A DNA stretch of 64,000 nt from Mantamonas sphyraenae (taxonomy: Eukaryota; CRuMs; Mantamonadidae). Shown here piece after piece: positions 22,323-31,630 of the stretch. Each line of letters opens with the position of its first letter. Positions within the stretch are counted from its first letter, which is position 1. Position numbers and translations under genes: made by a program. The stretch is from contig JAPMXV010000070.1 in NCBI GenBank assembly GCA_026936335.1, forward strand, positions 239,351-303,350. The letters are read 5' to 3'. Below the pieces are notes generated by a model. It was not told the origin of the DNA. It worked only from the letters and a program-made list of their open reading frames with translations, and searched no databases.

Positions 22323-24467
22323 ATGATGAACAAGGCCATTCTTGTGACTGCCATCATTGCTGTCGTGGCTTTTGCCGCCGTGCCAGTGCAGGCGGGAGAG
22401 ATGGACTGCACCATGTGCCAGTTCCTGGCGCAGGAGGTGAGTGCAAAGGGAGAATTGCGGACGCAAAGGCGACGGGCGCCGAGGGAGAACAGCAGGGAGG
22501 GGTGGCTGACATGGGCGTGCACAGGTGGAGAGCTATGTGACCAACAACAACACGGAGCATGGTGAGTTTGGATGCCGGGCAGCAGGGAGGGCGAGCGAGG
22601 TTGCGGAAGGGGAAGCAAACGGCTGACGGAAAACGCGAGATGCGCAGAAATCGTGACGAAGCTGGACGACCTGTGCAGCAAGCTGAGCGACAAGTTCTCT
22701 GGTCAGGTGAGTGGCAAGCGGGAGACGGAAGGGGGCTGGAAGGCTCGCGAGAGGCGAAGACGTGCGAGAGGAGGCAATGGGAGGAGCAGGAGAAGGAAGT
22801 GTGTGTGGGGGGGGGGAAGCATGCCGCGCGACATGGAACGGACGGGAGGTTGGCCCCTTTTTTTTTCCGAGGGCTGGACAGGCGAGGCTGACACAGGGTG
22901 CGTGCGGGATGGACAGTGCAAGGACATTGTGGACAACTACTTTGTGGCCATCCTGGAGGCTGTTGTGGCCAAGGAGACGCCCGAGTAAGTGTGGGGGCAG
23001 AGAGGGAGAAAAGTGGACGGTGGAAAAATGGCCGGGGCGTGGAATGAGGCTGACACACGTGCGTACAGTGTGATCTGCCAGCAGATCAAGGTGTGCCCGG
23101 CCCCGTCGAGCGGACGCACGACACCCATCGGCCCTGAGAAGAGCGAGATGAAGGCGACGCCGCTGGAGTGCGCATCGTGCGAGTGGCTGTTTACGGAGGC
23201 CGAGAACGTGCTGCAGAGCAACGCCACCGAGCAGGACATTGAGCACGAGCTGTCCAACATCTGCAACAAGCTGCCCGGAGGCATCGGCGAGACCTGCGCC
23301 GGCCTTGTGCAGACGTACCTGCCGGAGATTGTGAAGATTGTGGTGCAGAAGTACCCGCCCAAGACGCTGTGCCAGCTGCTCAAGGTGTGCGAGACGCAGC
23401 GTGTGGGTCCCCTGGGCCCCGAGTCGCACCCGCGTGTGGGTCCCCTGGGCCCTGAGAAGAAGCACCACCAGCGTGTGGGTCCCCTGGGCCCCGAGAGGAA
23501 GCACCACCAGCGTGTGGGTCCCCTTGGCCCCGAGAGGAAGCACCACCAGCGTGTGGGTCCCCTTGGCCCCGAGAAGGTCATGGGTGGTGCCGAGTGCGCC
23601 CTGTGCGAGTTTGTGATGAGCAAGCTTGAGGATCTGGTGGGCGAGAACTCGACCCAGCAGGAGATCATCGCTGCCCTGGACAAGGTGTGCGGCTACCTGC
23701 CCAAGACCATCCAGAAGGACTGCCAGGAGCTGATCAACACGTACGGCCCGCAGATCCTGCAGCTGCTGCTGCAGAAGGAGCCGCCCCAAACGATCTGCTC
23801 GCAGATCGGCCTGTGCAAGAACAGCAGCGAGGTTGTGGTGCGCGGCATGGCCGGCCCCAAGATCGTGAGCAAGAAGGAGTCGCTGAAGGGCGGTGCATAC
23901 TGCGCGATCTGCGAGTTTGTGATGAGCAAGCTTGAGGAGGTGCTGAGCAACAACAGCACGGAGCAGGAGATCATTGCTGCGGTGGAGAAGGTGTGCGGAT
24001 TCCTGCCCAAGACTGTGGCCAGCGAGTGCGACTCTCTGGTGTCGACGTACGGCCCGCAGATCATCCAGCTGCTGCTGCAGAAGGAGCCGCCCCAAACGGT
24101 GTGCACCCAGCTGGGTCTGTGCAAGAGCAGCCAGACGGCGCGTGTGGGCGCCAGCGTGAGCGCTGGTGGCGAGTGTGCGCTGTGCGAGTTTGTGATGAGC
24201 AAGCTGGAGGACCTGCTGACGGAGAACTCGACAGAGACGGCGATCCTGAACGCACTGGAGAAGGTGTGCGGGTTCCTGCCGAGCTCGCTGTCGGGTGAGT
24301 GCGATGCACTGATCCAGCAGTACGGCCCGCAGATGTTCCAGCTGTTTGTGCAGAAGGAGCCGCCCAAGGTGATCTGCACGCAGCTGGGCATTTGCAAGAG
24401 CAACGTGGTGAAGAGCGTTCCGCTGCGCGGCTCTCGCAAGCCTGCCCACACGCACCACTACTTTTGA
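22323..24467 (+). CDS. Secreted poly-saposin protein 2 (five saposin B domains)
   Basis: Exons are 22323-22436, 22525-22561, 22648-22706, 22917-22984 and 23069-24467, joining to 558 residues. Exon lengths 2-4 (37, 59, 68) and phases match saposin gene 1 exactly, so the two are paralogues. There is a signal peptide ending near VPVQAGE. Domain 1 spans the five exons; domain 2 (ECASCEWLFTEAENVL ... LCQLLKVCE) is divergent. Then come about five linker repeats of the RVGPLGPE type with KHHQ spacers. Three final domains are almost identical to the last three of gene 1. Function is as for gene 1: a lipid-interacting secreted or lysosomal protein, possibly processed into single saposins at the basic linkers. 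Confidence 0.93.
23397..23575 (+). repeat. Coding minisatellite of RVGPLGPE linkers
   Basis: The CGTGTGGGTCCC motif recurs at about 23400, 23433, 23471, 23510 and 23550. It encodes Pro/Gly-rich linkers with basic KHHQ spacers between saposin domains 2 and 3. Gene 1 has a single related linker (PVGPEK). Confidence 0.85.
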
Positions 24468-24544
24468 AGTGCTTGTGGAGAGATGGTAGGGAAGGAAACG
24501 AGTCAATGGACAGTGTGATTTTCCTGCTCGTGAATGAGTGTTGA
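23566..24544 (+). repeat. Copy B of the 979-bp near-identical duplication
   Basis: Partner of 18386-19364, covering the last three saposin domains and the shared 3' untranslated sequence through GAATGAGTGTTGA. Flanks on both sides diverge abruptly, which fits gene conversion or a recent segmental copy. Confidence 0.9.
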
Positions 24545-24626
24545 GTGTCTTTGTTGTTTGCGCTGGCGGACGCACGGCAGGTTGCGCGCAGAGAGAAGTG
24601 GAAGAAGGAAGAAGAAAATTTCGGAG

Positions 24627-26147
24627 ATGAGGAGCATGTGGACTCGCGTGGTTTGCGTGTGCGTGCTGGTGAGCTGGGTGAGCGCTCAAGCACTGAACTG
24701 TACGATGGGGGCAAACGAGGAGGTGACGTGCAGCAATGGCAAGACGTATGCATCCAAATCTGCGGAGATGGACAAGAAGGGCACGGAAAGGTTCTGGCTG
24801 GACCTCGGGGCGAGCGTGGCGCTGGTGCTGATGGCAGGCATGATGTCCGGGCTGACGATGGGACTGATGTCGATGTCGCTGATCGATTTGCAGCTGCTGG
24901 CGAATGCCGGGTCAAGCGAGGACCGGAGGCGCGCGAAAGCCATCATCCCTCTTGTGGAACGACACCACCTGCTGCTCGTGACGCTGCTGCTGGCCAACGC
25001 GCTGTGTGCAGAGGCGCTGCCGTTGTCACTGAACCGGCTTGTGTCGGAGGCGCTGGCTATTGTGATCAGTGTGACGGCGGTGCTGTTCTTTGGAGAGATC
25101 ATCCCCCAGGCAGTGTGCACGCGGTACGGCCTGTCGATTGGCGCGTCGCTGGTGTGGCCGGTGCGATTGCTGATTCTGATCTTTCTTCCGGTGAGCTGGC
25201 CGATTGCCAAGCTGCTGGACCTGCTGCTTGGGGACGACCACACGACGTTCCACAGGCGAGCCGAGTTGAAGGAGCTGGTCAAGATTTACCAGGTGCACAA
25301 CAAGCTGCTGAACGACGAAATGCTGATTATCCAGGGGGCACTGGATCTGAATCGCAAGGTGGCACGAGAGGCAATGACGCCGCTGGAAAAGGTGGCCATG
25401 CTTTCGATCCACGACAAGCTGGACCGTGAGACGATGGACGCAGTGGTGGCGTTTGGCCACTCGCGGCTGCCTGTGTACAGTGGATCGCGACAGAACATCA
25501 TTGGGATTGTGCTTGTGAAGAACCTGATTGCGCTGAAGCCCGAGGATGCAGTGAATGTGGCGACGCTGAAGCTGCACCCTGTGCCGCGTGTGGAGGCAGA
25601 CATGTCGCTTGTCGACCTGCTGAATCTGATGCAGGCGAAGCGTGTGCACATGGCAACTGTGGGTGGGGACGGCGTGGTGGAAGGAGTGATCACTCTGGAG
25701 GACGTGTTTGAACAGCTGATCCAGGAGGAGATCTACGACGAGACGGACGCCATGAACGGGCCCGAGGCGGCGCGGGCTAAGCGAATGGTGAAGATGGCAC
25801 ATGCGTTTGTGGACACGGTGAAGAAGCGGAGTGAGGCAAGGAAACAGCTGATGGACGAGACAAAGCTGTCGCCAGGTAGCACGCTGGCACGCACGCTGAC
25901 GCACGGCCACCCGCACACGTCGGGGATCGTGCGGTCGGGCAGCGAGGGGCAGATCCTGAGGGGCAGCAGCAGCAGCGGGTCAAGCAAGGCGGTGTTGACG
26001 GGAGCGATGAGCGAGTACGGGGCGCTGGACAGCGTTGTGGTCGGCGTCGGCGGCGTCATGGTGGACGAGGAAGAGGAGGAGGAGTTGGACTTTGGAAAGG
26101 TGCCTCTGTTGGGAGGAAAGGGATCGAAGAAGGGTGGGATCCAGTGA
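24627..26147 (+). CDS. CNNM/DUF21-CBS family membrane protein
   Basis: CNNM (ancient conserved domain) proteins handle Mg2+ and other divalent metals at plasma or vacuolar membranes. The 506-residue product starts with a signal peptide (MRSMWTRVVCVCVLVS, cut near VSAQA) and a short extracellular part. The DUF21 domain follows, with the typical SGLTMGLMSMSLIDLQLL and FFGEIIPQAVCTRYGLSIGA motifs, then a CBS pair (TPLEKVAMLSIHDKL; VYSGSRQNIIGIVLVKNLI; VVEGVITLEDVFEQLI). The tail is Ser/Gly-rich and acidic. I chose the ATG at 24627 because it opens directly on the signal peptide. The gene is single-exon. Upstream is the 3' region of saposin gene 2; downstream the next gene starts after 44 bp. Confidence 0.92.
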   Translation: MRSMWTRVVCVCVLVSWVSAQALNCTMGANEEVTCSNGKTYASKSAEMDKKGTERFWLDLGASVALVLMAGMMSGLTMGLMSMSLIDLQLLANAGSSEDRRRAKAIIPLVERHHLLLVTLLLANALCAEALPLSLNRLVSEALAIVISVTAVLFFGEIIPQAVCTRYGLSIGASLVWPVRLLILIFLPVSWPIAKLLDLLLGDDHTTFHRRAELKELVKIYQVHNKLLNDEMLIIQGALDLNRKVAREAMTPLEKVAMLSIHDKLDRETMDAVVAFGHSRLPVYSGSRQNIIGIVLVKNLIALKPEDAVNVATLKLHPVPRVEADMSLVDLLNLMQAKRVHMATVGGDGVVEGVITLEDVFEQLIQEEIYDETDAMNGPEAARAKRMVKMAHAFVDTVKKRSEARKQLMDETKLSPGSTLARTLTHGHPHTSGIVRSGSEGQILRGSSSSGSSKAVLTGAMSEYGALDSVVVGVGGVMVDEEEEEELDFGKVPLLGGKGSKKGGIQ

Positions 26148-26191
26148 GTGGCGGGGGTTGCAAAGGCGATGGTGGGGCCAATACGGCGTCG

Positions 26192-26941
26192 ATGAATTTG
26201 TTCTTTCTCAGTTGGGACCCAAAGAAGTTGGCAGAGTTTCACTGCGACAAACATCTGGTCAAGATGATTCTAGAGACGGCGCAGATGATGTACTCGTGCC
26301 ACCACGTGCTGAACGACGCAGTGTCGCTCAAGAGCGCGCCGGACGGCGGCTACAAGAAGACACACACGAACCACCCGACAAGCGTGTGGATGCGGTCATG
26401 TCCGGGCAACTATGAGTTTGCAGGGCAGGTGGGACTTGCTCTGTGCGAGGAGTATGTGATGCGTTATGAGAAAAAGACACAACACAAGTGCAGGGAGCAC
26501 TTGGAGTGGCTGGCTGAAAATCCGCCGGCGTTTGAACAACGGGCGCAGGTGGCGCAGAAGTTTGACTTGTTTGCAGAGAGCATGGAGGCATTTGAGAACG
26601 GGGACCAGAAGAGCCGGATCAAGCGGGACAAGGAGGTGTACTTTGCAGCAAAGAATGTGCCAGAGGGAATGACACCGGTGCCGTTGGCGATGCCGGAGGT
26701 TTTCTACGACGAAGACGCTGTGGTCGCATACCGGCAGTATTATGTCGGAGGAAAGATCGGGATTGCACAGTGGAAGCATGGGCCGACCCCAGAGTGGTGG
26801 TTTCCGATGAAAAAGGCGTGGGAGGCAGAGCACCCCGTGGACGCTGCCGCGGAGACGCAGGAAGACGATCGGAAGGGTGCCAAGGGTGCAAGGGTGCCAA
26901 GGGTGCCAAGGGTGCAAAAGAGGGCGTGGTGGGTACGTTGA
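26192..26941 (+). CDS. Pyrimidine-dimer DNA glycosylase-like protein (Pyr_excise family)
   Basis: The start MNLFFLSWDPKKLAEFHCDK, followed by HLVKMILETAQMMYSCHH, matches the PF03013-type family (T4 endonuclease V-like and relatives in bacteria, protists and large DNA viruses). I infer base-excision repair of UV photoproducts. The conserved core ends near WWFPMKKAWE; the protein is 249 residues to the stop at 26941. The C-terminus runs into a 9-bp repeat (AAGGGTGCC) in which one unit is 8 bp long. That unit switches the frame to an Arg/Pro-type end. In the alternative frame the KGAKGA repeat would continue into a Lys/Glu-rich tail ending at 27258. An assembly indel or a true frame slip are both possible. 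The gene starts 44 bp after the CNNM stop. Confidence 0.85.
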   Translation: MNLFFLSWDPKKLAEFHCDKHLVKMILETAQMMYSCHHVLNDAVSLKSAPDGGYKKTHTNHPTSVWMRSCPGNYEFAGQVGLALCEEYVMRYEKKTQHKCREHLEWLAENPPAFEQRAQVAQKFDLFAESMEAFENGDQKSRIKRDKEVYFAAKNVPEGMTPVPLAMPEVFYDEDAVVAYRQYYVGGKIGIAQWKHGPTPEWWFPMKKAWEAEHPVDAAAETQEDDRKGAKGARVPRVPRVQKRAWWVR

Positions 26942-27258
26942 AGAAGGAGGAGGTTGTGGTGGCGGTGGTGATGGAGGATGGGGAGGGAAAGGTTGTGAGG
27001 AGAGGCAGAAGAGCAAAGAAAGTGGTTGCCAAGGTGGAAGAGGAGGTGGAGATGGAGGAGAGGGAGGAGAGGGAGGAACAGAAAGGGAAGGAGAGCAAAA
27101 CGAGTGCAGGGGCCACAAAGGGGATCAAGGGGAAGAAGAGCAGGAGGGGTGGGAAACAGGTTGTGCGGGTCAAGGTGAAGCGGGAGGAGGTGGTGGAGGA
27201 GATGAGTGCAGAGTATGTGGAGAGTAGTATGCAGGATGTAAAGAGGAGCAGGAAATGA
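26880..27258 (+). other. Possible frame-shifted Lys/Glu-rich C-terminal extension
   Basis: The 9-bp repeat at about 26877-26925 encodes KGA in one frame. That frame then runs on without stops through charged sequence (KKEEVVVAVVMEDGEGK ... EEREEREEQKGKE ... GKKSRRGGK) to a stop at 27256-27258. It looks like a disordered charged tail of the glycosylase-like protein rather than a separate gene, since it has no sensible start. Confidence 0.45.
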
Positions 27259-27375
27259 ATGAAATGAAGAGTGGGGCAAAAACAAGAAAAGAAAAAGAGA
27301 GGAGGAGACAAAGGCAACCCGCACGGCCATATGGAATGATCGCCGACACGCGTATTGTCCGAGGGTGGGATTACC

Positions 27376-27441
27376 GCAGGTCGCTGCCTTTGTTAGACAG
27401 TGACCTGCAGCACCGGCAGCCTGCTGAATGCAGGCCGCCGG
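27376..27441. ncRNA. Two adjacent strong stem-loops, candidate structured RNA
   Basis: GCAGGTCGCTG (27376-27386) pairs with CAGTGACCTGC (27398-27408): 11 bp with one G-U and an 11-nt loop. Four bases later, CCGGCAGCCTGC (27413-27424) pairs with GCAGGCCGCCGG (27430-27441): 12 positions with one mismatch and a 5-nt loop. They sit in a gap of about 400 bp between the glycosylase-like gene and the 3' end of the AMBRA1-like gene. The sequence resembles no RNA family that I know. It could be an ncRNA, a 3'-end processing element or a DNA palindrome. Confidence 0.35.
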
Positions 27442-27654
27442 AAGCGATCAAGTAGTCAGAGTTGCGTGGCGCGACGACGGCAATCTTGGATAGAAGGCGT
27501 GTGCATTTCGATTCGCAGTTGATCTCCAACTTTGGTTGCGGGGGACTTTGTCTCCACAGGTGTTCGGGGCAAGAAGAGAGGCTTTTGAGGGCCATGGGAA
27601 GGGTCGCTGGGCTTCGGGATCGCAACACGGAGAATTCGCGATTTGTTTGTGGCA

Positions 27655-28921
27655 TCAGAATTTTGGGCGATCGTCGTCGTCGTCGATGTCCTCGGCGCCG
27701 CTGGCATCGACCTGGACAACTTCGCCTCCAGAGGCAGCAAGGATGATGCGGCCGTCGGGGAGCCAGGCTAGGGAGTTGACATGGCCGCGGACAGATGGGA
27801 GAAGAAGAACTTGAGACCAGGAGTGGAGAGAGGGACAAGGGAATATGTAAAGAGGGCGAGAGGCATTCTGGCAGACGGCAAGGTGTGTACAGTGTGGGGA
27901 AAAGGCGATGGCGGCGATGGGGCCGGAGAGAGGAGGGGTTGTGGCGAAGCAGGTGGCCTGGCCACGTGTGGGGAGCTCGGCAAGGTGGATGCGATGTTCC
28001 GGGGCGTTGTGTGGGCCGAGGGAGAGGGAGGCAAATGCGAACCAGGGCCTGTCACGAGCAAAGGCGAGTGCACCGTGGGCGTGGACGGTGGCGCTCTTGA
28101 GCTGGAGGGCGGGCTGCTGGTCGATGACGAGACGGTTGGGAGAACATCGAAGGAGGGAGAGGGAGTGTGTGGTGAGCATGAGGCGCTGGATTTGGCGCTG
28201 AAAGAGGGAGCGGGAGGAGGGTGGGGATCGGGAGGAGTCGTCAGCGGAGTCGTCGGGCCAAGGGTGGTTGCACCAGTCTCGTAGCCTGTGGTGTTCCCAC
28301 ACATAGCCCTGTGGGTTCTCGCGAGCGAGGGCGAGCCATCCTGGGGCATGCCAATGGGCAGCGAGGACGCGGAGACTGCCGAGGCGCTGGGCGCGGGCAA
28401 GGACGGGTGTGCGGAGATGTGGGTTGGGATAGAGGTGCATGTTCATGTAGTCCCAAAGCTGGAGGGCGCCTTGGATGCGTGCGAGGAGCACGGCGTGGCC
28501 AGAGAGACAAAAGGTGGCGCCGACACACGGGGAATCGAGCTGGAGGACGGCAAGGCGGCCGGGGGAGGCGGAAAGGCGCCAGATGGAGAGACGCCATGAA
28601 AGGTCGAGGGTGAGGAGGATGCGAGGGTGGTGTGGGTGAAAGGCAAGGACCCAGGTGGTGCGTTTTGTTTGCGGGAGTGCGACAGGAGGCGGGTCGGAGG
28701 AGGAGGAGGAGGAGGCGAGAGGGCGAATGTACACAACGTGGTCGACGCAGGAGAGGGCGAGGAGGGTGGCGTCGCAGTTTGGGGCGATGGCGATGATGCT
28801 GCGCGGGAGAGGCGGGAGCGGATGTGGATGAAGCAGACGAGTGTTTGGCACGCTCGACATACTGGCGTGTGAGGAGGGGGGTGGAACCGTCGATTTCGCG
28901 CTGGCGGAGGGCCAGGAGCAT
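27655..28921 (-). CDS. AMBRA1-like WD40-repeat protein (DCAF-type)
   Basis: AMBRA1 is a WD40 substrate receptor of CUL4-DDB1 that links autophagy and cell-cycle control. Here the N-terminus (MLLALRQREIDGSTPLLTRQ) is followed by blades that resemble AMBRA1: APNCDATLLALSCVDHVVYI, then TTWVLAFHPHHPRILLTLD and LSIWRLSASPG, and a later GALQLWDYMN. C-terminal blades include IAAIAFSPHCTHLAVCQNAS and VNSLAWLPDGRIILAASGG, ending in an acidic tail. The frame changes between about 28840 and 28780. A 40-nt GT-AG intron (GTCTGC ... CGCGCAG) restores it and gives 408 residues, but a one-base indel is equally possible. The protein is much shorter than animal AMBRA1. The start is only 95 bp from that of the divergent SH3 gene. 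Confidence 0.7.
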
Positions 28922-29015
28922 GGAGACGGGGACGGGGAGTTGGATTGGGGCGGATTGGGGGATGCCGGCGAGGGCCGTGCCAACGAAAAACGAAGCGCAA
29001 AGGAAGAGACGAGAG

Positions 29016-29409
29016 ATGAGCAAGGCAGAAGATAGCAGCAGCGATGACGGGTGGAGTGATGAGGATGCTTTGGAGGTGAGGAGGGGGATGGGGCGACGGG
29101 GATGGGGAGGAGAGGAAAGGAGAGAGAGGGGAAGGCGGAGAGATGATGATGTTGGCGAGAGGGCTGACGTGTGGTGTTTTTCTTTTGGTTGCGGGCTAAG
29201 GACAGGCACCGAAGTATGCAACGGGAGAGATTCTGCGTGATTATATCCCAGAGACAAACGAGCATCTGACGCTGATCAAGGGGGATATTATCTACGTTTT
29301 CGAGCGTTTGGAGGGAGGGTTTATGCGTGGAGAGACCAAGGGGGTCACGGGCAAGTTTCCTGGCGGGTATGTGAAGATTAATGAGGGAGAGGATAACATC
29401 GTGGGGTAG
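29016..29409 (+). CDS. Small SH3-domain protein (87 aa)
   Basis: Two exons, 29016-29075 and 29206-29409, are separated by a 130-nt intron (donor GTGAGG, acceptor GACAG). The acidic start MSKAEDSSSDDGWSDEDALE leads into a single SH3 domain. It shows the ALYDY-equivalent ATGEILRDYIP, LTLIKGDIIYVFERLEGGFMRG and a final GKFPGGYVKI, where the usual Trp pair is replaced by Phe. The whole protein is little more than the domain, so it is probably an adaptor subunit binding proline-rich partners. It ends in TAG, showing that TAG is used as a stop in this genome. Neither exon is long enough to stand out on its own. Confidence 0.85.
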
Positions 29410-29803
29410 GTGGGGACGGAGGAATGAAGGAGTGTGGTTTGGTTGAGTGGATGGTTGTTGGGAGGCGGAGGGGGGGGGGGGGGTCTCCGCCCAGCTCTCG
29501 AGATGGTGGATGAGACCAAGGCAGGACTGGGCGACACGTCCACGTGATTCGACCACGTGGGAGCAAGTCACGACGGTGCTGGAAACCATTTGTCAAGCGG
29601 CAAGAGCAAGTGGACGAGGTGATCGACTCGACTGGGGCAGCGTTTTCCATCGACGACGACGCTGCGGCGTGCAAAGACAACAAAGACGAAGTGTGGCATC
29701 AGTCCATGCAACCCAGGATGTGCTGTACAAAGGGCCTTCTGCATTCCCTGCGCCGTTCCGCGCGCCGACCGTTTGCCACATGGCATCCTTCCCCGCCATT
29801 CCC
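29410..29803. other. Intergenic sequence, no gene seen
   Basis: About 390 bp lie between the SH3 gene and the small minus-strand gene. They contain a G run near 29469-29482. No coding or RNA feature is supported. Confidence 0.5.
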
Positions 29804-30061
29804 CTACTCTTCATCATCCGAAAGAAACACAGCCAACACGGCCGCGTGCACAGAGGCAAGCATGCCATTCCAGCCACGTCCCACGGTTGCATTCCTGTCA
29901 TAGTCGAGGATTTCCGCCTGTGTTGGCGCCAGGGCCTGCTCCAGCCATTGGAGCTGGTCAAACTGCGCCCTGTACATATCCCTCACGGGTCCATACAGCT
30001 GCCAGGTGGTCGCACCGCCCACCAGTGCCCCTGCAGCACCCAATCGCACACGGAGCGACAT
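29804..30061 (-). CDS. Small single-helix protein (85 aa), possibly mitochondrial
   Basis: The protein starts MSLRVRLGAAGALVGGATTW, a positively charged start followed by a short hydrophobic helix. Next come YGPVRDMYRAQFDQLQWLEQ, an amphipathic stretch, and then a second mildly hydrophobic part (GMLASVHAAVLAVFLS), ending in SDDEE. The layout (N-terminal helix, then a conserved-looking RGWNGM) recalls small MICOS subunits such as Mic12/QIL1. The match is too weak for a firm identification. In-frame Met codons lie upstream, but they fall in Gly/Pro-rich sequence. The start is 79 bp from that of the divergent RCC1-like gene, which also has a mitochondrial-type N-terminus. Confidence 0.55.
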   Translation of the reverse strand: MSLRVRLGAAGALVGGATTWQLYGPVRDMYRAQFDQLQWLEQALAPTQAEILDYDRNATVGRGWNGMLASVHAAVLAVFLSDDEE

Positions 30062-30140
30062 GATGAGGATGTTCTGTGGGGGCAAGCGCAGGAACCAACA
30101 ACCCCCTTCCCCCCCCATCGCCCCCACCGGAAACCCAACC

Positions 30141-31606
30141 ATGCTCAAGCGCATCAGGAGCCTTGGAACAGCCACAGCCGTCGCCGTCGCCGTCGTTGGT
30201 GTGACGTCGCTTGCGTACGAAGCGCGCGAAACGACCCCCGGGCGTGGGTAGGAATCCTCCCCCCCCCCAAAGCATGCACTTGCAGCCGCCCGCTGACACG
30301 GACCTCCCACACACGCCGCAGAGCCGCGCATTGTCTTTGCCACTGGCCGCAACACGCATGGCCAGCTGGGGCTGGGCAATGAAAAGACGCAGATGAAGCC
30401 GCAGCGCGTCAAGGCGCTCGACGGAGAACCCATGTCCCTCGGCGCAGTCGCCGCCGGTGGCTATCTTTCGGCCGCCGTCAGCGCCACAGACGGTGTCCTC
30501 ACTTGGGGATCTGGCCGCGAATTTGCCCTGGGCCATGACGACGATATCAACGAGTCGCAGCCTCGCGTGGTCATGGATGACACGTTTGCGGACGCCACCG
30601 AGTCGGATCCTGTGTACGTCGGGAGATCAGTCGTTGTCCTTGCCACCCCTTCCCTCCTGCTCCCATGATGTCATCACACTGACACTCACTCTTCACCTCT
30701 TCCCCCCCCGCGCCCTCCCCTCCAATCCGCAGCACGCAAGTGGCTGTTGGCGGCGCACACATGCTGGCTGTGACGCGTGCCGGTGTGGTGTGGTCGTGGG
30801 GCAGCGGCTGGGGCGGACGCCTTGGCCACGGCGACGACAACAACCAAAAGACGCCGAAGCGGGTGGAAACGCTGAAGGATGAGGTGGTGGTTGCAGTGGC
30901 AGCGTCACGTGACCACTCGCTGGCTCTGACGGAGTCGTCCAAGGTGTACATGTGGGGCAACAAACGTACTGGCAGGCTGGGGCTGGGAGTGGGCCAGGAC
31001 TCGTACGGTGTCAAGGAGAACGCAGACACGGCGCCTGTGGAGGTGGACGTGGGCCGCGTGCGTGGGGCAGTGGTGCGCATTGCCACGGGAGCCAGTGGAC
31101 AGCACGCGCTGGTCACCGACTCGGGCTCCCTGTACATGTTTGGCGACAACGGGTACGGCCAACTGGGCAGCGGACGCATCGACGTGGAGGCTGAAGCGGT
31201 GCCTCGCATGGTGCGTGCCCTTCGTGGCCACCGCGTCGTCGCCGTCGCCCTGGGTGCCTTTCACACCGTGGCCCTCACCGACGAGGGACGTGTCTTTACC
31301 TGGGGCGTGGGTCGCCAGGGCCAGCTGGGCCATGGCGACTCTTCCGATTGCCTGACCCCAAAGATTGTCGAAGCCCTGAAGGACGTGCGTGTGATCAAGG
31401 TGGCCGCCGGCGCCTCCCACACCGTCGTCCTCGCCAAGGACGGCAAGGTGTATGCCTTTGGCAAAAACTCCGAGGGCCAGTTGGGTCTCGATGACATTGG
31501 GTACAGGATGGCCCCCGAACGTGTGGTCAGCCTGCGTGGCGTGCGTATCCGCGACGTGGTGTGCGGCGCCGAACACACCCTGTTTGTGGCCAACGAAGAA
31601 AAGTGA
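30141..31606 (+). CDS. RCC1-repeat protein, probably mitochondrial (RCC1L-like)
   Basis: Exons are 30141-30243, 30322-30613 and 30733-31606, joining to 422 residues. Donors are GTGGGT and GTACGT; acceptors are CCGCAG and CCGCAG. The N-terminus (MLKRIRSLGTATAVAVAVVG) is basic then hydrophobic, like a mitochondrial presequence with a membrane anchor. The rest forms a seven-blade RCC1 propeller with typical repeats: FATGRNTHGQLGLGNE, VVWSWGSGWGGRLGHGDD, VYMWGNKRTGRLGLG, LYMFGDNGYGQLGSG, VFTWGVGRQGQLGHGD, VYAFGKNSEGQLGLDD. RCC1L-type proteins act in mitochondrial ribosome assembly or fusion, but assignment to that branch is inference. Its stop is 24 bp from the stop of the convergent MBL gene. 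Confidence 0.9.
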
Positions 31607-31630
31607 CCGGTGCTGGTTTTTGACTCTGTT

